NCBI RefSeq assembly: GCF_020360975.1
Contig: NW_025408668.1
Span: 4,154,001-4,218,000, forward strand
Source: Hirsutella rhossiliensis
Lineage: Eukaryota; Ascomycota; Sordariomycetes; Hypocreales; Ophiocordycipitaceae
Direction of reading: 5' to 3'
Length of the DNA: 64,000 bases
Shown: piece after piece, positions 11,348-23,331 of the stretch
Numbering within the stretch: the first letter of the stretch is position 1
How the letters are laid out: every line of letters starts with the position of its first letter
The notes under the pieces: model-generated
Database searches by the model: none
What the model saw: only the letters and a program-made list of their open reading frames with translations
Told to the model about the DNA's origin: nothing
Made by a program: the position numbers and the translations under genes

Positions 11348-11863
11348 TGTCGAGGACGTTTAGCAAGCTGTCGCGGACGTCAAGGGTATCGCTCAAGAAT
11401 TCCTCACCTGGAGCCATGACCGGATAACCTAACGCAAAGGTCGTGTTTGACGGAGCTCTGGCAGTTGTTTACTCTTGGATGCCTCGCAATGGTTTGTCGT
11501 GCCAGATCACGTGTCGATAGCTCCTCGGGACTTTTTTCAGCCGCCACCAATTGCTCCGCCGCTCAGCCACACCACCTCCGCCACACCCCACCATCGTCGT
11601 TCGGCCCGTGCAAAATAAATCAAAATTATGACTCTTGCTCCCCTCTCTCCAACCGCACGCGAGCCTTCTTTGCGATCCCACGTTCGGCGCTTCTACGAGA
11701 ACCACACCAACTGGCCACAAAGAGAGTTCCAAGGCAGCCGTGCAGATTGAGAAACGACCCGAGCCCGCGAGCGGAGAGTCGACCCGGGAACCGAACCCCA
11801 CCCTCAAACCTCGAATCCTCTCCTTACCGACCGAAGCTCTGATCCCGCGACACAACCGCCAAG
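11348..11863. promoter_or_regulatory. shared divergent promoter of BUB3 and eIF2alpha
   Basis: A 516-base region between two start codons facing away from each other. It includes the AT-rich patch caaaataaatcaaaattatg around 11609-11628 and a C/T-rich stretch nearer the eIF2alpha ATG. No gene lies within it. Confidence 0.5.
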
Positions 11864-12981
11864 ATGTCGTTAACAAACTGCCGCTTCTACGAGGAGAAGT
11901 TCCCGGAGATTGATAGCTTCGTCATGGTCAACGTGAAGCAGGTACGTCGGGGCTCTCCTCCAGCCACGACCCGCTCGTCTGACATCAGCGTACAGATTGC
12001 CGAGATGGGCGCCTACGTGAAGCTTCTCGAGTATGACAACATCGACGGCATGATTCTCCTCTCTGAGCTTTCGCGACGACGTATTCGATCTATTCAGAAA
12101 CTCATCAGAGTCGGGCGCAACGAGGTTGTCGTCGTGCTTCGAGTGGACAAGGAAAAGGGTGCGTTTTTGCCGCGCAGACTGAGGCGACGAGCTCTTGTCA
12201 AAGCTAACGCGGAGGTGTGGCAGGATACATTGATTTATCCAAGCGACGAGTCTCGCCCGAGGACATGGTCAAGTGCGAGGAGCGATACAACAAGAGCAAG
12301 ACGGTCCACCTGATTATGCGACACGTTGCCGAAAAGACACAAACCCCGATCGAGACGCTGTACGAGACCCTCGCCTGGCCGCTGAACCGGAGATATGGCC
12401 ATGCCATCGACGCTTTCAAGCTTTCCATCACGTAAGTTGGTTGCACATGTCTGGCCTGGCGTACGACGCTAAATTGAGACAGCAACCCCGAGGTGTGGAA
12501 TGACATCACCTTTCCCAGCCAGCCCGTGGCCGACGAGCTCAAGCTGTACATCAGCAAGCGCCTCACCCCCCAGAAGATCAAGGTCCGAGCCGACATTGAA
12601 GTGACGTGCTTTGGCTACGAAGGCATCGACGCTGTCAAGACGGCGCTGCGAACTGCCGAGGCAGGCAACGCGACCGAAGGCGAAAAGACGGGCACCGAAG
12701 TCAAGGTGAAGCTCGTGTCTCCTCCTCTGTACGTTCTTACGAGCACCTGTCTCGAGAAGGGCCTCGGTATCGCCCGACTTCATGAGGCCATTGCCGACAT
12801 CCGAAAGAGCATCCAGGGCGCGGGGGGCAACCTGACGGTCAAGATGGAGCCCAAGGCGGTGACGGAGAGCGACGATGCTGAGCTGCAGGCATTGATGGAG
12901 AAGAGGGAGCGCGAGAACGCCGAGGTCAGTGGCGACGAGAGCGTCAGCGACAGCGACGACAACATACCAGAGACGATCTAA
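11864..12981 (+). CDS. SUI2: translation initiation factor eIF2 subunit alpha
   Basis: Four exons: 11864-11941, 11996-12158, 12224-12431, 12483-12981, coding 315 residues. The N-terminal S1-type OB fold includes [20 protein letters not shown], followed by the regulatory loop [10 protein letters not shown]. Ser52 (Ser51 in the usual numbering) is the site phosphorylated by Gcn2-type kinases. A helical domain follows ([16 protein letters not shown]), then the alpha/beta C-terminal domain with [13 protein letters not shown], ending in an acidic tail ([16 protein letters not shown]). As part of eIF2 it carries Met-tRNA to the 40S subunit. Length and order are normal. The first intron follows codon 26. 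Confidence 0.97.
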
Positions 12982-13634
12982 CCGCGCCAGCCGGGATACG
13001 CTCTCTGCCCGCTGGTGTACGCTTCAAAATATGGACGACCGCCGGAGCAGAGCGCTTCGGGAACTAGGATGAGAATTCCCTGGCCTGGGAAACGTGGGAT
13101 CCGGCCCTGTCCAGTGAGATGGTACTTCAGAGCAACAGAGCGTTGTGCTGAAGAGGCAGAAAGGCATCGGGGCGTACCCAGGATTGTTACCTGCCAACAT
13201 GACTACTGCTGTACAGCATGTAACGCCCCAGATGGCGTCAGCAGATGGGGTGTGAAGAGAAAAACTGCAATTCAAGTGTATTGACCATGGTTCTCAAAAG
13301 AATCCATGACCTAACTGACTCTGCTGCTCTGCTTTCTGGGGGGCAACTTGTTGCGGGTTCTGCGGGGACACTGTAGCTTCGTTGTAGGTGCCGAGCTCCA
13401 CCACTGCCGTGGGCACCCATTGGCCGCTACGGGCCTGCCTAACCCACTGTTGAAAGGCCATTTGGGTGGAGAGCTCAGCTAAGCTAGTACCTACTGTATA
13501 CTGTACACCCAATTCAAATTTCAACTTCGTCAGACTTCACAGCCCGTCGCGTCTGGCCAAGGTCAATTGATTTCCAACTCCTCGGCCTCACCAGCTCGCT
13601 CACTGCCCCGGCCTCGGGCCGGACTAGCGCGCTC
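12982..13634. other. intergenic between eIF2alpha and IMP2
   Basis: About 650 bases in tandem orientation, holding the eIF2alpha 3' end and the IMP2 promoter. Nothing gene-like beyond short ORFs. Confidence 0.45.
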
Positions 13635-14271
13635 ATGGCACTCGGCTCTCTGTGGGCGCGGCTCGGCAAGTCTCGGCTGCAGAGCACTTCGAAGACAGCG
13701 GCGCTGCAGCTCGTCGGACTCGCAACGTGGATCCCCGTGGTTGCGTGGTTCAACCTGCACGTGGCGGAGCTGACCCTCGTGGACGGGGCCTCTATGTATC
13801 CCTTCATGAACGCGGACCGAGACTCGACGCTGAGGAGGGACTTATTTTTGAACTACAAGTGGGCGCCGCAGGATGGGCTCGAGCGGGGGATGATTGTCAC
13901 CTTGAGGTGAGATCTGGACAGGCGCCTCCTCCTCGTGAGAGACCGCCGTAGCAAAAGGACAACAAGCTGATGGATGGACTCGCAGGAGCCCGGCTCACCC
14001 AGAGGTGGTGGCGGTGAAGCGGGTCGTGGCGCTGGAGGGGGACGTGGTCGTGACCAAGGCGCCGTATCCCATCCCGACGGTCAAGATCCCTCCGGGCCAC
14101 GTGTGGGTGGAAGGGGACGGCCCCCGAGCATCGAGCCTCGACAGCAACACGTACGGGCCCGTGTCCAAGAGGCTTCTCACGGGCAGGGTAACGCACATTG
14201 TCTACCCCTGGAGAAAGTTCGGGCCTGTGAGATGGTGGGAGCACGAGCGACGGCCGCCGCTGGCGACTTGA
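13635..14271 (+). CDS. IMP2: mitochondrial inner membrane protease subunit 2 (S26 signal peptidase family)
   Basis: Two exons, 13635-13906 and 13986-14271, 185 residues. An N-terminal apolar segment (LVGLATWIPVVAWFNLHV, about 27-44) would anchor the protein in the inner membrane facing the intermembrane space. The catalytic serine sits in GASMYPF (Ser53) and the general-base lysine in VAVKRVVALEGD (Lys102), the serine/lysine pair of type I signal peptidases. The later box includes GHVWVEGDGP, and the NTYGPVSKRLLTGRV element fits Imp2/IMMP2L-type proteins. It would mature inner-membrane and intermembrane-space precursors with Imp1. The assignment to Imp2 rather than Imp1 rests on length and these boxes. 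Confidence 0.92.
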
Positions 14272-14857
14272 CCGGCGGTGATGCTGTATCCTGTATATCA
14301 GACGGCTCATGATCGGCCGAGTCACTTGGGAGGGTGGGTGGAGTCTCTGTTCGCGCTCACTGCGTGTTCCCGTCCTCCGCCAGCGAAAGGCCCTTGCAGG
14401 AGGCCACGTAGAGGTTACATTCTTCCTCTCGAGGGCATCGGCGGAACTGCTGCAACACTCGAGCATGTTAACCGGCCAAAACTCAAAAGCACTACGTTTT
14501 GCTCGCGAGTGGACATCGTCGGGCTCCCTATCCTCACGGTAAAGCTGACGTGGGCCTCAGCGCGACGGACAGCGTCTCGGATCGCAGCAAACGCGCTTCC
14601 TTCATACCCTTGTGCTGATGCAACATGGTGCCAATGATACCGATGTTCGAGCCGAGCCTCGCCCTGTCTCGTTCATGCAGCATCATGCAACATTGGGACA
14701 CCAGTGGCCCGTCTCAATCTATTGCTGCCGCTAGCTATGTGGAGGAGATTCGCGGAGTCGATCTGGCGGTCAGGTCCATCAAAAAGGCAATCATTTCCAG
14801 GCTCGCCCTCTCTATTTGAGACGACAACATGCGCATTGAAGCGTCCGTTGCTGCATC
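14272..14857. other. intergenic between IMP2 and the FAD oxidase
   Basis: About 590 bases in tandem orientation. It must hold the promoter of the FAD oxidase. Short ORFs only. Confidence 0.4.
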
Positions 14858-16565
14858 ATGAGCATCTCCCGTCTCGTTGCCCTGTTGTTGGCCAACAGCG
14901 CCGTCGCGTTGACCGCAACGCAGCATCTTACGTCCCAGCCGCGACTTGATGTTGAAAAGACGCTTGTCAAGCATCTCGCTCCCCGCCTGTCCAAGGACGC
15001 GACCATAGTACTGCCCTCGTCACCCATTGCCGGACCCTTGCTGGAGCGGGCGACTTCCCCGCGCATCTCTCCTGGTTATGCGGTCATTGTCGAGGTTGCG
15101 ACGGAAAGCGACGTGCAACAGACAGTAGGGCTGCCGCTTCTTGGCCGTGGCCGAGGGGCAAGCGCTTACTCCAATAGATCAAGTATGCAAATCGGCATGG
15201 GATGCCCTTTCTTGCCGTCTGTGGCGGCCACGGGGCTCCGTCGACGTTGAATAGGCTCAAGAACGGCATCCAAATCAACATGCGCAAGATGAACAACACC
15301 AGGTTACATTCCGACGGACAGACGGCAAAGGTGGGCGGGGGCACGCTGCAGCACGAGCTTACGGCGGCACTCTTCAGCCACGGCAAGCAGACAGGTGAGT
15401 CGGTGACTATGAAGCCATCCTGTCGGCCCGCAAAGGGGGCTTGCTTGCCAACTCAGCGACAGTCACGGGCTCGTGCGAGTGCATCTCGGTGGCCGGGCCG
15501 CTGCTCGGCGGCGGGCACGGCATGCTCCAGGCGCGCCACGGCTTGGCCGCTGATAATCTCGTCTCTGCGCGCGTCGTGCTGGCCGATGGGAGCGCCGTCG
15601 ACGTGTCGGCGACAGAGCACCCCGACCTTTTCTGGGCCCTGCGCGGTGCGGGACACAACTTTGGCATCGTCACGAGTTTGGAAATCAAGACGTACGATGT
15701 CCGCGCACCCTGGACGATAACGACGCTCAGCTTCACGCAGGACAAGCTTGAGGCCTTTTTCGACACGTGGAACGAGCTGCTGGACGCGTACGAGGATCCT
15801 GGGATGCTTGCCTTGTTCGGCTACATTCTTCGAGACGCGAACCTCGACTCTAGACATGTGAGTACTCCACACTCTTGTCCCTCGTGAGCAGCGAGGACTT
15901 AGACTTGTGTGATGTGACGTGCGTAGCCCGTCATCACTCTGCAAATGTTCAGCGAGGGGAACGATTCCGCATTAGGTGACTACACGGCGGCCTTTCGCAA
16001 GCTCAAGCCAGCCGCGGCCTCGACCGTCAACAACATTCCGTGGGGAGACCTCCACAAGATGGGCGGCTTCGGCGTGGACGGGCCCCCGTGCAAGAATAAC
16101 CGGAACTTGATTGGGTTTCCGAACTCTTTTGCGCGGTGGGACGTGGCGGCGATGCGAGAGGGGTTCGAGCTGTTCTCGGAGCTGACGGCCGACCCGGTCT
16201 TTGCCGCGTCGCTCGTCCTGCTCGAAACGTACGGCAACAAGGGCGTGCGCGCCGTGCCCGAGCGGGACAACGCCGTGGCGCCCGAGGAGCGGCGCTACGA
16301 CATCCTCATGTCTGCCGAGATGCTATGGGCGGGCGACGACGCCGCCAATGTCGACAAGGCCGCCCGGTACGGGCAGAGGATCCGGGAGGCCACGAGGAGC
16401 CCGTTCTCGCCGCCCCATTCCTACCTCAACTATGCCATGGGGGCCGAGGGCCTGGAGGAGGTGTACGGGCGGGGCGAGGTCAGGCTGGCGAAGCTTAGGC
16501 TCCTGAAGGAGGTGTATGATCCGCGCAACCGCTTTGGCTTTTACATGCCCATCCAGCAGGGGTGA
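14858..16565 (+). CDS. secreted FAD-linked oxidase, berberine-bridge/PCMH type
   Basis: Four exons: 14858-15124, 15178-15394, 15457-15857, 15927-16565, coding 507 residues. Residues 1-17 (MSISRLVALLLANSAVA) look like a secretory signal peptide. The FAD-binding PCMH domain has FLAVCGGHGA, with His107 at the usual 8-alpha-histidyl flavin position, and SCECISVAGPLLGGGHG, where Cys170 aligns with the cysteine used for the second flavin bond in bicovalent members. ADNLVSARVVLADGS and FWALRGAGHNFGIVT follow. The BBE C-terminal segment is YDPRNRFGFYMP. These enzymes oxidise sugars, alcohols or secondary metabolites with O2. The substrate is unknown, and the flanking genes give no pathway context. 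Bicovalent flavin attachment is inference. Confidence 0.88.
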
Positions 16566-18133
16566 GAGGCCTGGGCTTGCCGTGTGGGGGGGTATCAAAC
16601 CATTGATTACCTCTGTTCCCAAGACTTTCTTGCTGCCTGTCTCCTTTTCCCAAGTCGAACAGAAACGCTGAAGAGACCGTTTTGAATGCATTAGGTAAAT
16701 GAACTGCCAGGCTGAGAGGCGGATATAGCTCTGCTGATAACTATCCACGTGAGGATCCTCTTGGCTCTTTATACCAGTTGCGGCCAGAAGAAAAGAGCCC
16801 TCGATAGCATTGGTGATGCTATGCGGATCAGGGAGTGATGGTCAAGGGCCGGATCCCTTTGCCCCCAGCCTGTGTTCCAGCGATTCGCATGTGTACGTGG
16901 TTGGAGAATCAGGCAGGTGAGTCGGCAAGATGGGCCAACTGTACGGTATATAACAGGACCCTCTCGAGCCTGGGCTCAATCGTGACTTTTCTCACCCGTC
17001 TGGAATCTCACCTCCATCTTGACCCGACACAGGATGCTTCAGCCGTCGTCATGGCCGCTCTACGGGCACGCTGGCATCCTGATTCCGGACAGGCCGCTAC
17101 ACCCGAGATAAGAAACGGATTCCCAATGAGGCAGCCGAGGCAAACAGCACGAAGGAGGAGTGCAGATGGTGGAAGACGCCCGGATTGGGTACCACCAGCG
17201 GCACGACGAGGCATAAGCACGGCGATTGCGACGACGGCTGGGTGCTGGCACGGGCAAGATGCCGGGGGGCAAAGCGGAATCGGCCTCGGAATGATATATG
17301 CACCCATGTCAATGTCACCGTCTTTGTCCCGCGGGCGTGTTGGATGAGTTTGGGGACAAGTGCTGGCTTGGGACATTTAGAAGGCTTTGGTGAAAATCAC
17401 AGGTGCGTGGATTTCGACTCGGTTCTGGATGTTTCTGACACATTTGTGAAGGCTTTTGATGTCACGTTCCCATCAGCTACGGGGATCTGTTGGCCTCTCG
17501 AGGTGGAAGTCGGAATCAACGCACTGTATCGGGGCACTGTATCATCGCTTAGTAAGTCTCGGGCAGCCTGAATGTCTTCGATTAGTAAGCCAGTTTATTC
17601 CTCTCTAAGCTTCAGAGCCGGCGAATTGACTGCTCGAGGGTGCGTGACGCCACCCGAGGCATCTTAACTTCTGTTCGCCGGGGGCATTCCTACCTTGATG
17701 GTTTCCAATTGGCCTGTGAAATGGACCCAGGTTGTCCTCGATCAAGGTCAGGCAGCTGTACTTTGCAGGTACAGATACATCCACCTGCGGCTCTGCCACG
17801 CACGGACCAGTCCGCCGCCGGGCTCTCGGCGATACCGCACCGGGGCGGCCTTGGTGCTGTAACACGCGCAAAAAAAAAATAAGTTTCCGCGTCGCACCAG
17901 CTTCCTCGTCTCAACCATCCTCGTCTTGGACGGCCGCCATTCCTCCGGCCAGCCAAGAGACGACAAAGACGACGAAGACGACGACAAGAACAGGCGAGAG
18001 AGCAGTCCTTTCTTTTCCAATTCCCTCTTTCGCCGCTCGTCCGCCCATCCCTCGCCGCTCTCGGCCGAACCGAACGACGCTCCTCACTCCCCGGTCACGG
18101 GAGCGAAAGAAAACACACGCCCGACGCCGGGCC
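16566..18133. other. intergenic, 1.6 kb, no gene recognised
   Basis: Lies between the FAD oxidase and the mitochondrial carrier, both on the plus strand. A 170-codon frame at about 16835-17347 overlaps equally long frames on the other strand and none is convincing. A run of nine A residues occurs near 17871-17879. I see nothing else that can be supported. Confidence 0.4.
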
Positions 18134-18371
18134 ATGCCCCTGGCCGACCACTTCTTCCATCTACTACCCCCCCCCGGCCAACTCCTCCTCCTCCTCCTCC
18201 TCTTCTTCTTCGATCGCGACGGGCAGCTGCCCCGGCAGCAGCAGCAACAGCGCCGCCCTCGCCGACGACGCTGCCCTCGCTCCGCTCCCGTCCTCGTCTC
18301 CTCGCCATGCGCCCCGCTACTCGCTCGACCTGCCGGGAGTCAGCGCCAGAAGGTCCGCGCCGGACCGCATC

Positions 18372-19558
18372 ATGAGGTCCGACGATGTCGAGGCCGAAGG
18401 CCGCCCGCCCTTTCTCCATGTGCGTCCGTCTTGGCCGCGTGCCGCATTGCCTTGCAGAGCCCTTGGGGGGACGACGATGCGCTGACTCCCCTTGCTCCTA
18501 GGCCATGATTGCTGGCGGCATCGGCGGCTCCACCGGTGACTTGCTCATGCACTCGCTCGACACCGTCAAGACGCGCCAGCAGGGCGACCCCAACGTCCCC
18601 TCAAAGTACTCGTCGCTCGGCCAGTCCTACTACACCATCTGGCGGCAAGAGGGCATCCGGAGAGGCCTGTACGGAGGCTGGCTCCCGGCCCTTGGCGGCT
18701 CCTTTCCCGGCACCGTCCTCTTCTTCGGCACCTACGAGTGGAGCAAGCGCTTCCTCCTCGATCGCGGCCTGCAGCACCACCTAGCCTATCTCTCTGCCGG
18801 TCTGTGGCCTTTCCCCTTCAACCCTCAGGCCGCGGCCACCCTGGATTAGGCCCCAGCTAACACCCCCCGCAGGCCTCGCCGGCGACTTAGCCGCCTCCAT
18901 CGTCTACGTCCCCTCCGAAGTCCTCAAGACCCGCCTACAGCTCCAGGGCCGCTACAACAACCCGCACTTCCAGTCCGGCTACAACTACCGCGGCACCCTC
19001 GACGCCGCCCGCACCATTGTCCGCACCGAGGGCGCCTCGGCCCTCTTCTACGGCTACAAGGCCACCCTGTACCGCGACCTGCCCTTTTCGGCCCTGCAGC
19101 TCATGTTCTGGGAGCAGTTCCACACCTGGGCTCGCAGATATCAGCGGAGCCGCGACATCGGCGTGCCCCTTGAGCTCCTCACCGGCGCCGCCGCCGGCTG
19201 TCTCGCCGGCGTCATCACCTGCCCGCTCGACGTCGTCAAGACGCGCCTCCAGACGCAGGTCAACCCTCCCTCGGAGCAGACCGGACCCCCCAAGGACTTG
19301 GGCCCGCAGAAGCGCCACATTTCCACCTCGTCGCCGAGCACGCACCGCCCCAGGCCCGGCGCCGTCGCCCTCGAGACCTCGTCTGTCATTACGGGCCTGA
19401 GGGTCATCTACCGCACCGAGGGCATTGCCGGCTGGTTCCGCGGCGTCGGGCCTCGCGGCGTCTGGACCTTTATCCAAAGCGGCTGCATGCTGTTCCTGTA
19501 CCAACGGCTGCTTCGCCAGCTCGAGGTGTGGATGCCAGTCGAAAGGAAGGGCTTGTAG
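18372..19558 (+). CDS. mitochondrial carrier family protein, Mme1-like; 5' end uncertain
   Basis: Exons 18372-18419, 18502-18799 and 18873-19558 give 343 residues from the first in-frame ATG. Three carrier repeats are visible, with signatures HSLDTVKTRQQ, VPSEVLKTRLQ and CPLDVVKTRLQ, and the GG..GSTGDLLMHSLDT block typical of the Mme1 (yeast YMR166C)/SAM-carrier-like group. The probable role is solute or magnesium transport across the mitochondrial inner membrane; the substrate is inferred only from family resemblance. The reading frame is open back to 17883, with plausible coding content (RYSLDLPGVSARRSAP, serine run) but no ATG. A better start, ATG at 18134, is one frame off, separated by a run of nine C at 18167-18175. 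Either the gene starts at 18372 or the C run differs by one base. Confidence 0.82.
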
Positions 19559-20248
19559 GGATATTCACATCTGCAGTTCTCACTTTTCCCTGCTTTCTCC
19601 CCTTTTCATCTTTTCGTGCGTGCTTTTCTTCAACACCCCTTCCCTCCTCTCCGACTATATTCCTTCCAGGTGTGTGACCTGGTGCTACGAGAAGCAAGGC
19701 CTTCTCATGTAGCGCATCTAGCCGAGGATTCGTGGCATGCACATGTAACAAAAAAGAGAAAGAAATCAACGGCTTGTACGAGGCATGAGGAGACATCCGC
19801 TGTTGGCGACATGGGGCTTCGTTGCTGGCGTTGGGTGGTTATAGACGATACAGATGCCCGGCGGGTTTCGAGGTCATAGAAGGGCATAGGAGATGGCTTG
19901 TCTAGATGTCAGCTCAAGTTGGCAATACTAGTTTGGTATATCAGGGCCTTGCATCACATTTCCGCACTGAGGGATGGCACTGTCCGGGGGTTTGGTGCAG
20001 GGCGACGACGGCAGCCACTGGAGCACGCGTCTTTGTTCTGTTCTCTACAAAAGTGACGTTCTCAGTTTCAAAGAAGAAAAGGGGGGTGTATGTACACGAA
20101 CGAAGGATCCAATATGGCAGACAAAAACAGCCATGTACTCGGCGTCGCCTCGAGGACAACAATGGCTTAGCCACACTGGTAAGTTAACCTCAAAGGGATA
20201 AGGTAGAAAACAATATCAAAAGGTAGGTCTTTTCTTCCTGTCTCTCAC
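19559..20248. other. convergent intergenic region
   Basis: About 690 bases between the 3' ends of the carrier and the unidentified minus-strand gene. T-rich tracts follow the carrier stop (19585-19625), as in fungal 3' UTRs. No gene seen. Confidence 0.4.
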
Positions 20249-21705
20249 TCACGCATCGGGGTCGCTCTCCTCCACCAAGTCGAGAGGCTCAAAGTCGTCG
20301 ACGCGCGCCATGAGCTCGTCGCGCGCGCGGCACACGGCGATGGCAATGGTCAGGGCGTTCCAGACGCTCTGGCCCACGTCAGTCAGGACCATGTCGACGT
20401 GGTAGCTGACGTCGGCGGCCTCGCCCTTGGCCGAGTCGAGGGTGACGAGGAAGACGGTGGTGTGCAGGATAAAGAGGCCGTAGACGACGGGGGGGTGACG
20501 GCGGTATGTTGTGGCCTGCTCGGGGTCAGCGTGGACGGCGGTGTCGTCGAGACGGAGCGATTCAGAGGCCCTGCTCGCGCTGTCCGGTGTGAGGTCGCGG
20601 TCGCGGAAGAGGGCACCGCTAGTCTCGTGGTGTTGGAGCCTGCCTGTTGCGTAGTCCTGGGCCAGCGCCTCTTGGTCATCCAAGTCCATGGCGGCCAGCC
20701 CTTCGCCAATGCGGGTGCAGGGGCTTGTAGAGACTGGCCGGCTCTGAGTCCCGGCATTTGCCACAATGTCCAGTTCCATCTCTTCCCCCGTCGCGCCCGT
20801 CATCGACTCATCAGCAGCCGACCGGTCCTCGCCAGTCGACCGACTCCCAAGTTCGGCGTCGTCGTCGTCATCGTCGAGCATGTATTTCCTGATGAGGCGC
20901 GCGTGTTCGTAGAAGCGTTCATCTCTGGAGGAGCGCAGTCGTCTGGGGGAGCGCACATGTCGCGCCCGCTTGCCGCCGACATACCAGAAGTCGGCATCTC
21001 GGGATTCCTTGAGAAACTCGCGCTGGAGACGGGCGAGGGCGCGCATGTGCCGCTTCATGAACCTGGTTATATCATCCTCCTCCAGGCCCTCGTCGACGGT
21101 GGCGACGGTGATGTTGGGGATGTAGCGGAGGTTCTGGTAGTCACCGTCCTCGGCAGCCCAGTAGATGTAGCGCTCGATGGCCTTTTTGATGATCGAAGGT
21201 GCCTTGTGGCGCAAGCCCGATTGGCAGGAGGTCCTAACTTGCATAGTCACCTCGATGAGGTGCGTGAGAGCCGTTGTCGCTACACGTTGTCAGCGTTATC
21301 TGCAGAGGGGGGGACGAAGGGGACGAGGAGCTGAGGTTCGGCTCGCTGGTTGAGCGACTCACCATGAAAGTTGTTGTCGCGGGCGTAGACGATGCGCGGG
21401 TACTCGTCCGAGGTTTGGAAGATGGTGTCCGTCATGGGCACGCCGCGAAAGTCCATGGTCCAGTTCGAGGGCAGCAGCGGCAGTTCCTGCCTGAGGAAGA
21501 GGATCTCAAAGAGACGGTCTTCATCCGGGGCCCAGGTGCTGGCGCCAGGATAGAGCGCCTTCTCGGCGTCGATCAGGTCGCGCAGGCTCGCCACGGGGAT
21601 CGAGGACTCCCCTTCCTGCTGCTGCTCGTGAAGCTCGTGCTGTTGCTGCTGCTGATGCTGATGCTGGCGACGCTCTTCGGCGGCTGGGCTGCCGTCGGAC
21701 TCCAT
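20249..21705 (-). CDS. uncharacterised fungal protein, 457 residues
   Basis: Two exons, 21705-21363 and 21279-20249, joined in frame (phase 1). I do not recognise a named family. The N-terminus is glutamine/histidine-rich (QHQHQQQQQHE), then a compact region with YPGASTWAPDEDRLFEILFL and LPSNWTMDFRGVPMTDTIF. The middle holds QSGLRHKAPSIIKKAIERYI, a long basic helix (RHMRALARLQREFLKE), and an aspartate run (DDDDDDAE). The C-terminus has an apolar segment (VVYGLFILHTTVFLVTLDSA) and an acidic end. The apolar stretch is more like a buried core than a clear membrane span. Composition and the clean intron support a real gene, divergent from the uL23m gene. Function unknown. Confidence 0.75.
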
Positions 21706-22379
21706 GTCGAGGCCGTCGTTGCGATGAGAAGTTGGAAAGAATTTGGGGAAGAGTTTGGAGTCGGTTACGTGGATTCTCCTGCGGGTTAATGACGATGATG
21801 ATGAAGACGACGGTGTATGATGCTTCTGGGCTTGTCGTTGCTACTATCCTTTGAATGGTTTCTGGAGGCGCCTTGAACTCCCGGTCAAGACTGGAGAGAC
21901 GTGTCGTGGAGCATGCGAGAGCTGTTCACCTTTTACCCGCCGCGCTGCCTCGGCCCGAAGCGAGGTCCCTTTCTTCAAGGCATGGCACGCGCGCCTGCAT
22001 CGACACTGGGCTTGTGGACAAAAGGAGACCAAGGGCGTCGCGAGTTTTGGTCGCTTGCCCGCCTCGAAACGTGCTTGTTCGTCGAACAGCAGCACAGGTG
22101 GTGAGCGAAGACGGGAACTGTTCTGTGAGAAATTTTCTTCTGTTACCTGAGCTACCTTATCCCATGCCTGTTCAGTGAGGTGAGGCCGGTAAGTGGCAGA
22201 GTCCAGCAGCCCACAAGTTTGCCGCTCTCTCACCGAGTCACCGAGCTTACAGTGCTTGCGCCAGCGGTCTTGGGGGAGGGCTCACTGTGCGCTTATGTAA
22301 TTGCGTCTACGACCGCCGACGAAACTCGCCGTGGATTTCTCTGCCATTAGAAGAATTCTTGCCCATCAGCACGCCAGCC
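21706..22379. promoter_or_regulatory. divergent promoter region between the unknown gene and uL23m
   Basis: About 670 bases between two divergent start codons. Six-frame ORFs on both strands overlap and look accidental. No repeat or RNA gene seen. Confidence 0.4.
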
Positions 22380-23059
22380 ATGGCCGAAGCAGCAAAAGCG
22401 GCTGCGCGCCACCTGCCGGCCTTTAAGCTCGGCAGGAATCAGGTGTTTCTGTGAGCACTTCGCCCCCCTCCAGCGACGTGTAGAGCTCACCATTGTCTGA
22501 CTTGGATAGGCCCGACCATGTCGTCACCTTTTTGCGAAAAGAACACCTCCCGCCCAACGAGGCCTGCTTCCAGGTTCCCCTGCGCTTCACCAAGTTCGAT
22601 CTCCGCGACTATCTCTGGAACCTTTACAACGTCGAGGTCAGGAAGGTCCGCGTCTACGTCAAGCAGCAGCCCATCACGCGGCGCCCATTCACGATGCAGT
22701 CCTATTACCGCCCGCAGTCGCTCAAGGTCATGACCGTCGAGCTCGCCAAGCCCTTCCAGTGGCCCGACGTGCCCCAGAATCTGGAGCCGTGGAGCAACGA
22801 CCTGTGGAAGATGCGCGAGGATCAAAAAGACGAGAACAAGGACGATAACTACAACAAACACAAATTCAAGATTCCCCTCATAAGTCAGAAGCCCCTGTCC
22901 AAGGAGAGGCAGGAACTGGCTAGCCTGGCCAAGCAGATGCTGTCCGGTGAGATCAAGTGGAAAAACGATCTAGTTCTCGACCCCAAGTGGGACACGCTGC
23001 TACCCAAGGACGACAAGGGCGCGATCAAGGGCGACTCGGGAGATGTCGCAACGAGGTAG
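22380..23059 (+). CDS. MRP20: mitochondrial large ribosomal subunit protein uL23m
   Basis: Two exons, 22380-22450 and 22510-23059, 206 residues; the short first exon encodes MAEAAKAAARHLPAFKLGRN and a few more residues. The conserved core includes RFTKFDLRDYLWNLYNVEV followed by RKVRVYV, and YRPQSLKVMTVELAKPF, matching fungal uL23m (yeast Mrp20). The lysine-rich tail is typical of fungal members. It binds the 21S rRNA near the polypeptide exit tunnel of the mitoribosome. It is convergent with the METTL4-like gene, with 272 bases between stops. Confidence 0.9.
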
Positions 23060-23331
23060 AATGCTGCCGTCGTGATGCTGTAGGAGGAATGGGCCGTGGC
23101 CAGGGATTCGACCGGGGAGGGATTTACCGTACACCATCCCTTGTTCCTACCTGACGCCTCGGCGGCTGTCAAGCCAAGATGCACCCTTGCCAGGGGCTGT
23201 CCCATGAAGAGGCGCAATTTTTGTACACTACATGCACCAGCCACCACCCGTCTTGGTGCGGTCATGGCTGGCTGCTGCTCAGAGAAATGGATGACAATAA
23301 GAGTCACGGAGCCTTGTCGAGCTTCATGCTG

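Noticed and set aside
20399..21334. 311-codon open frame antisense to the unknown 457-residue protein
   Set aside because: It is a shadow frame. The minus-strand model has a proper ATG, an in-frame intron and better sequence complexity.
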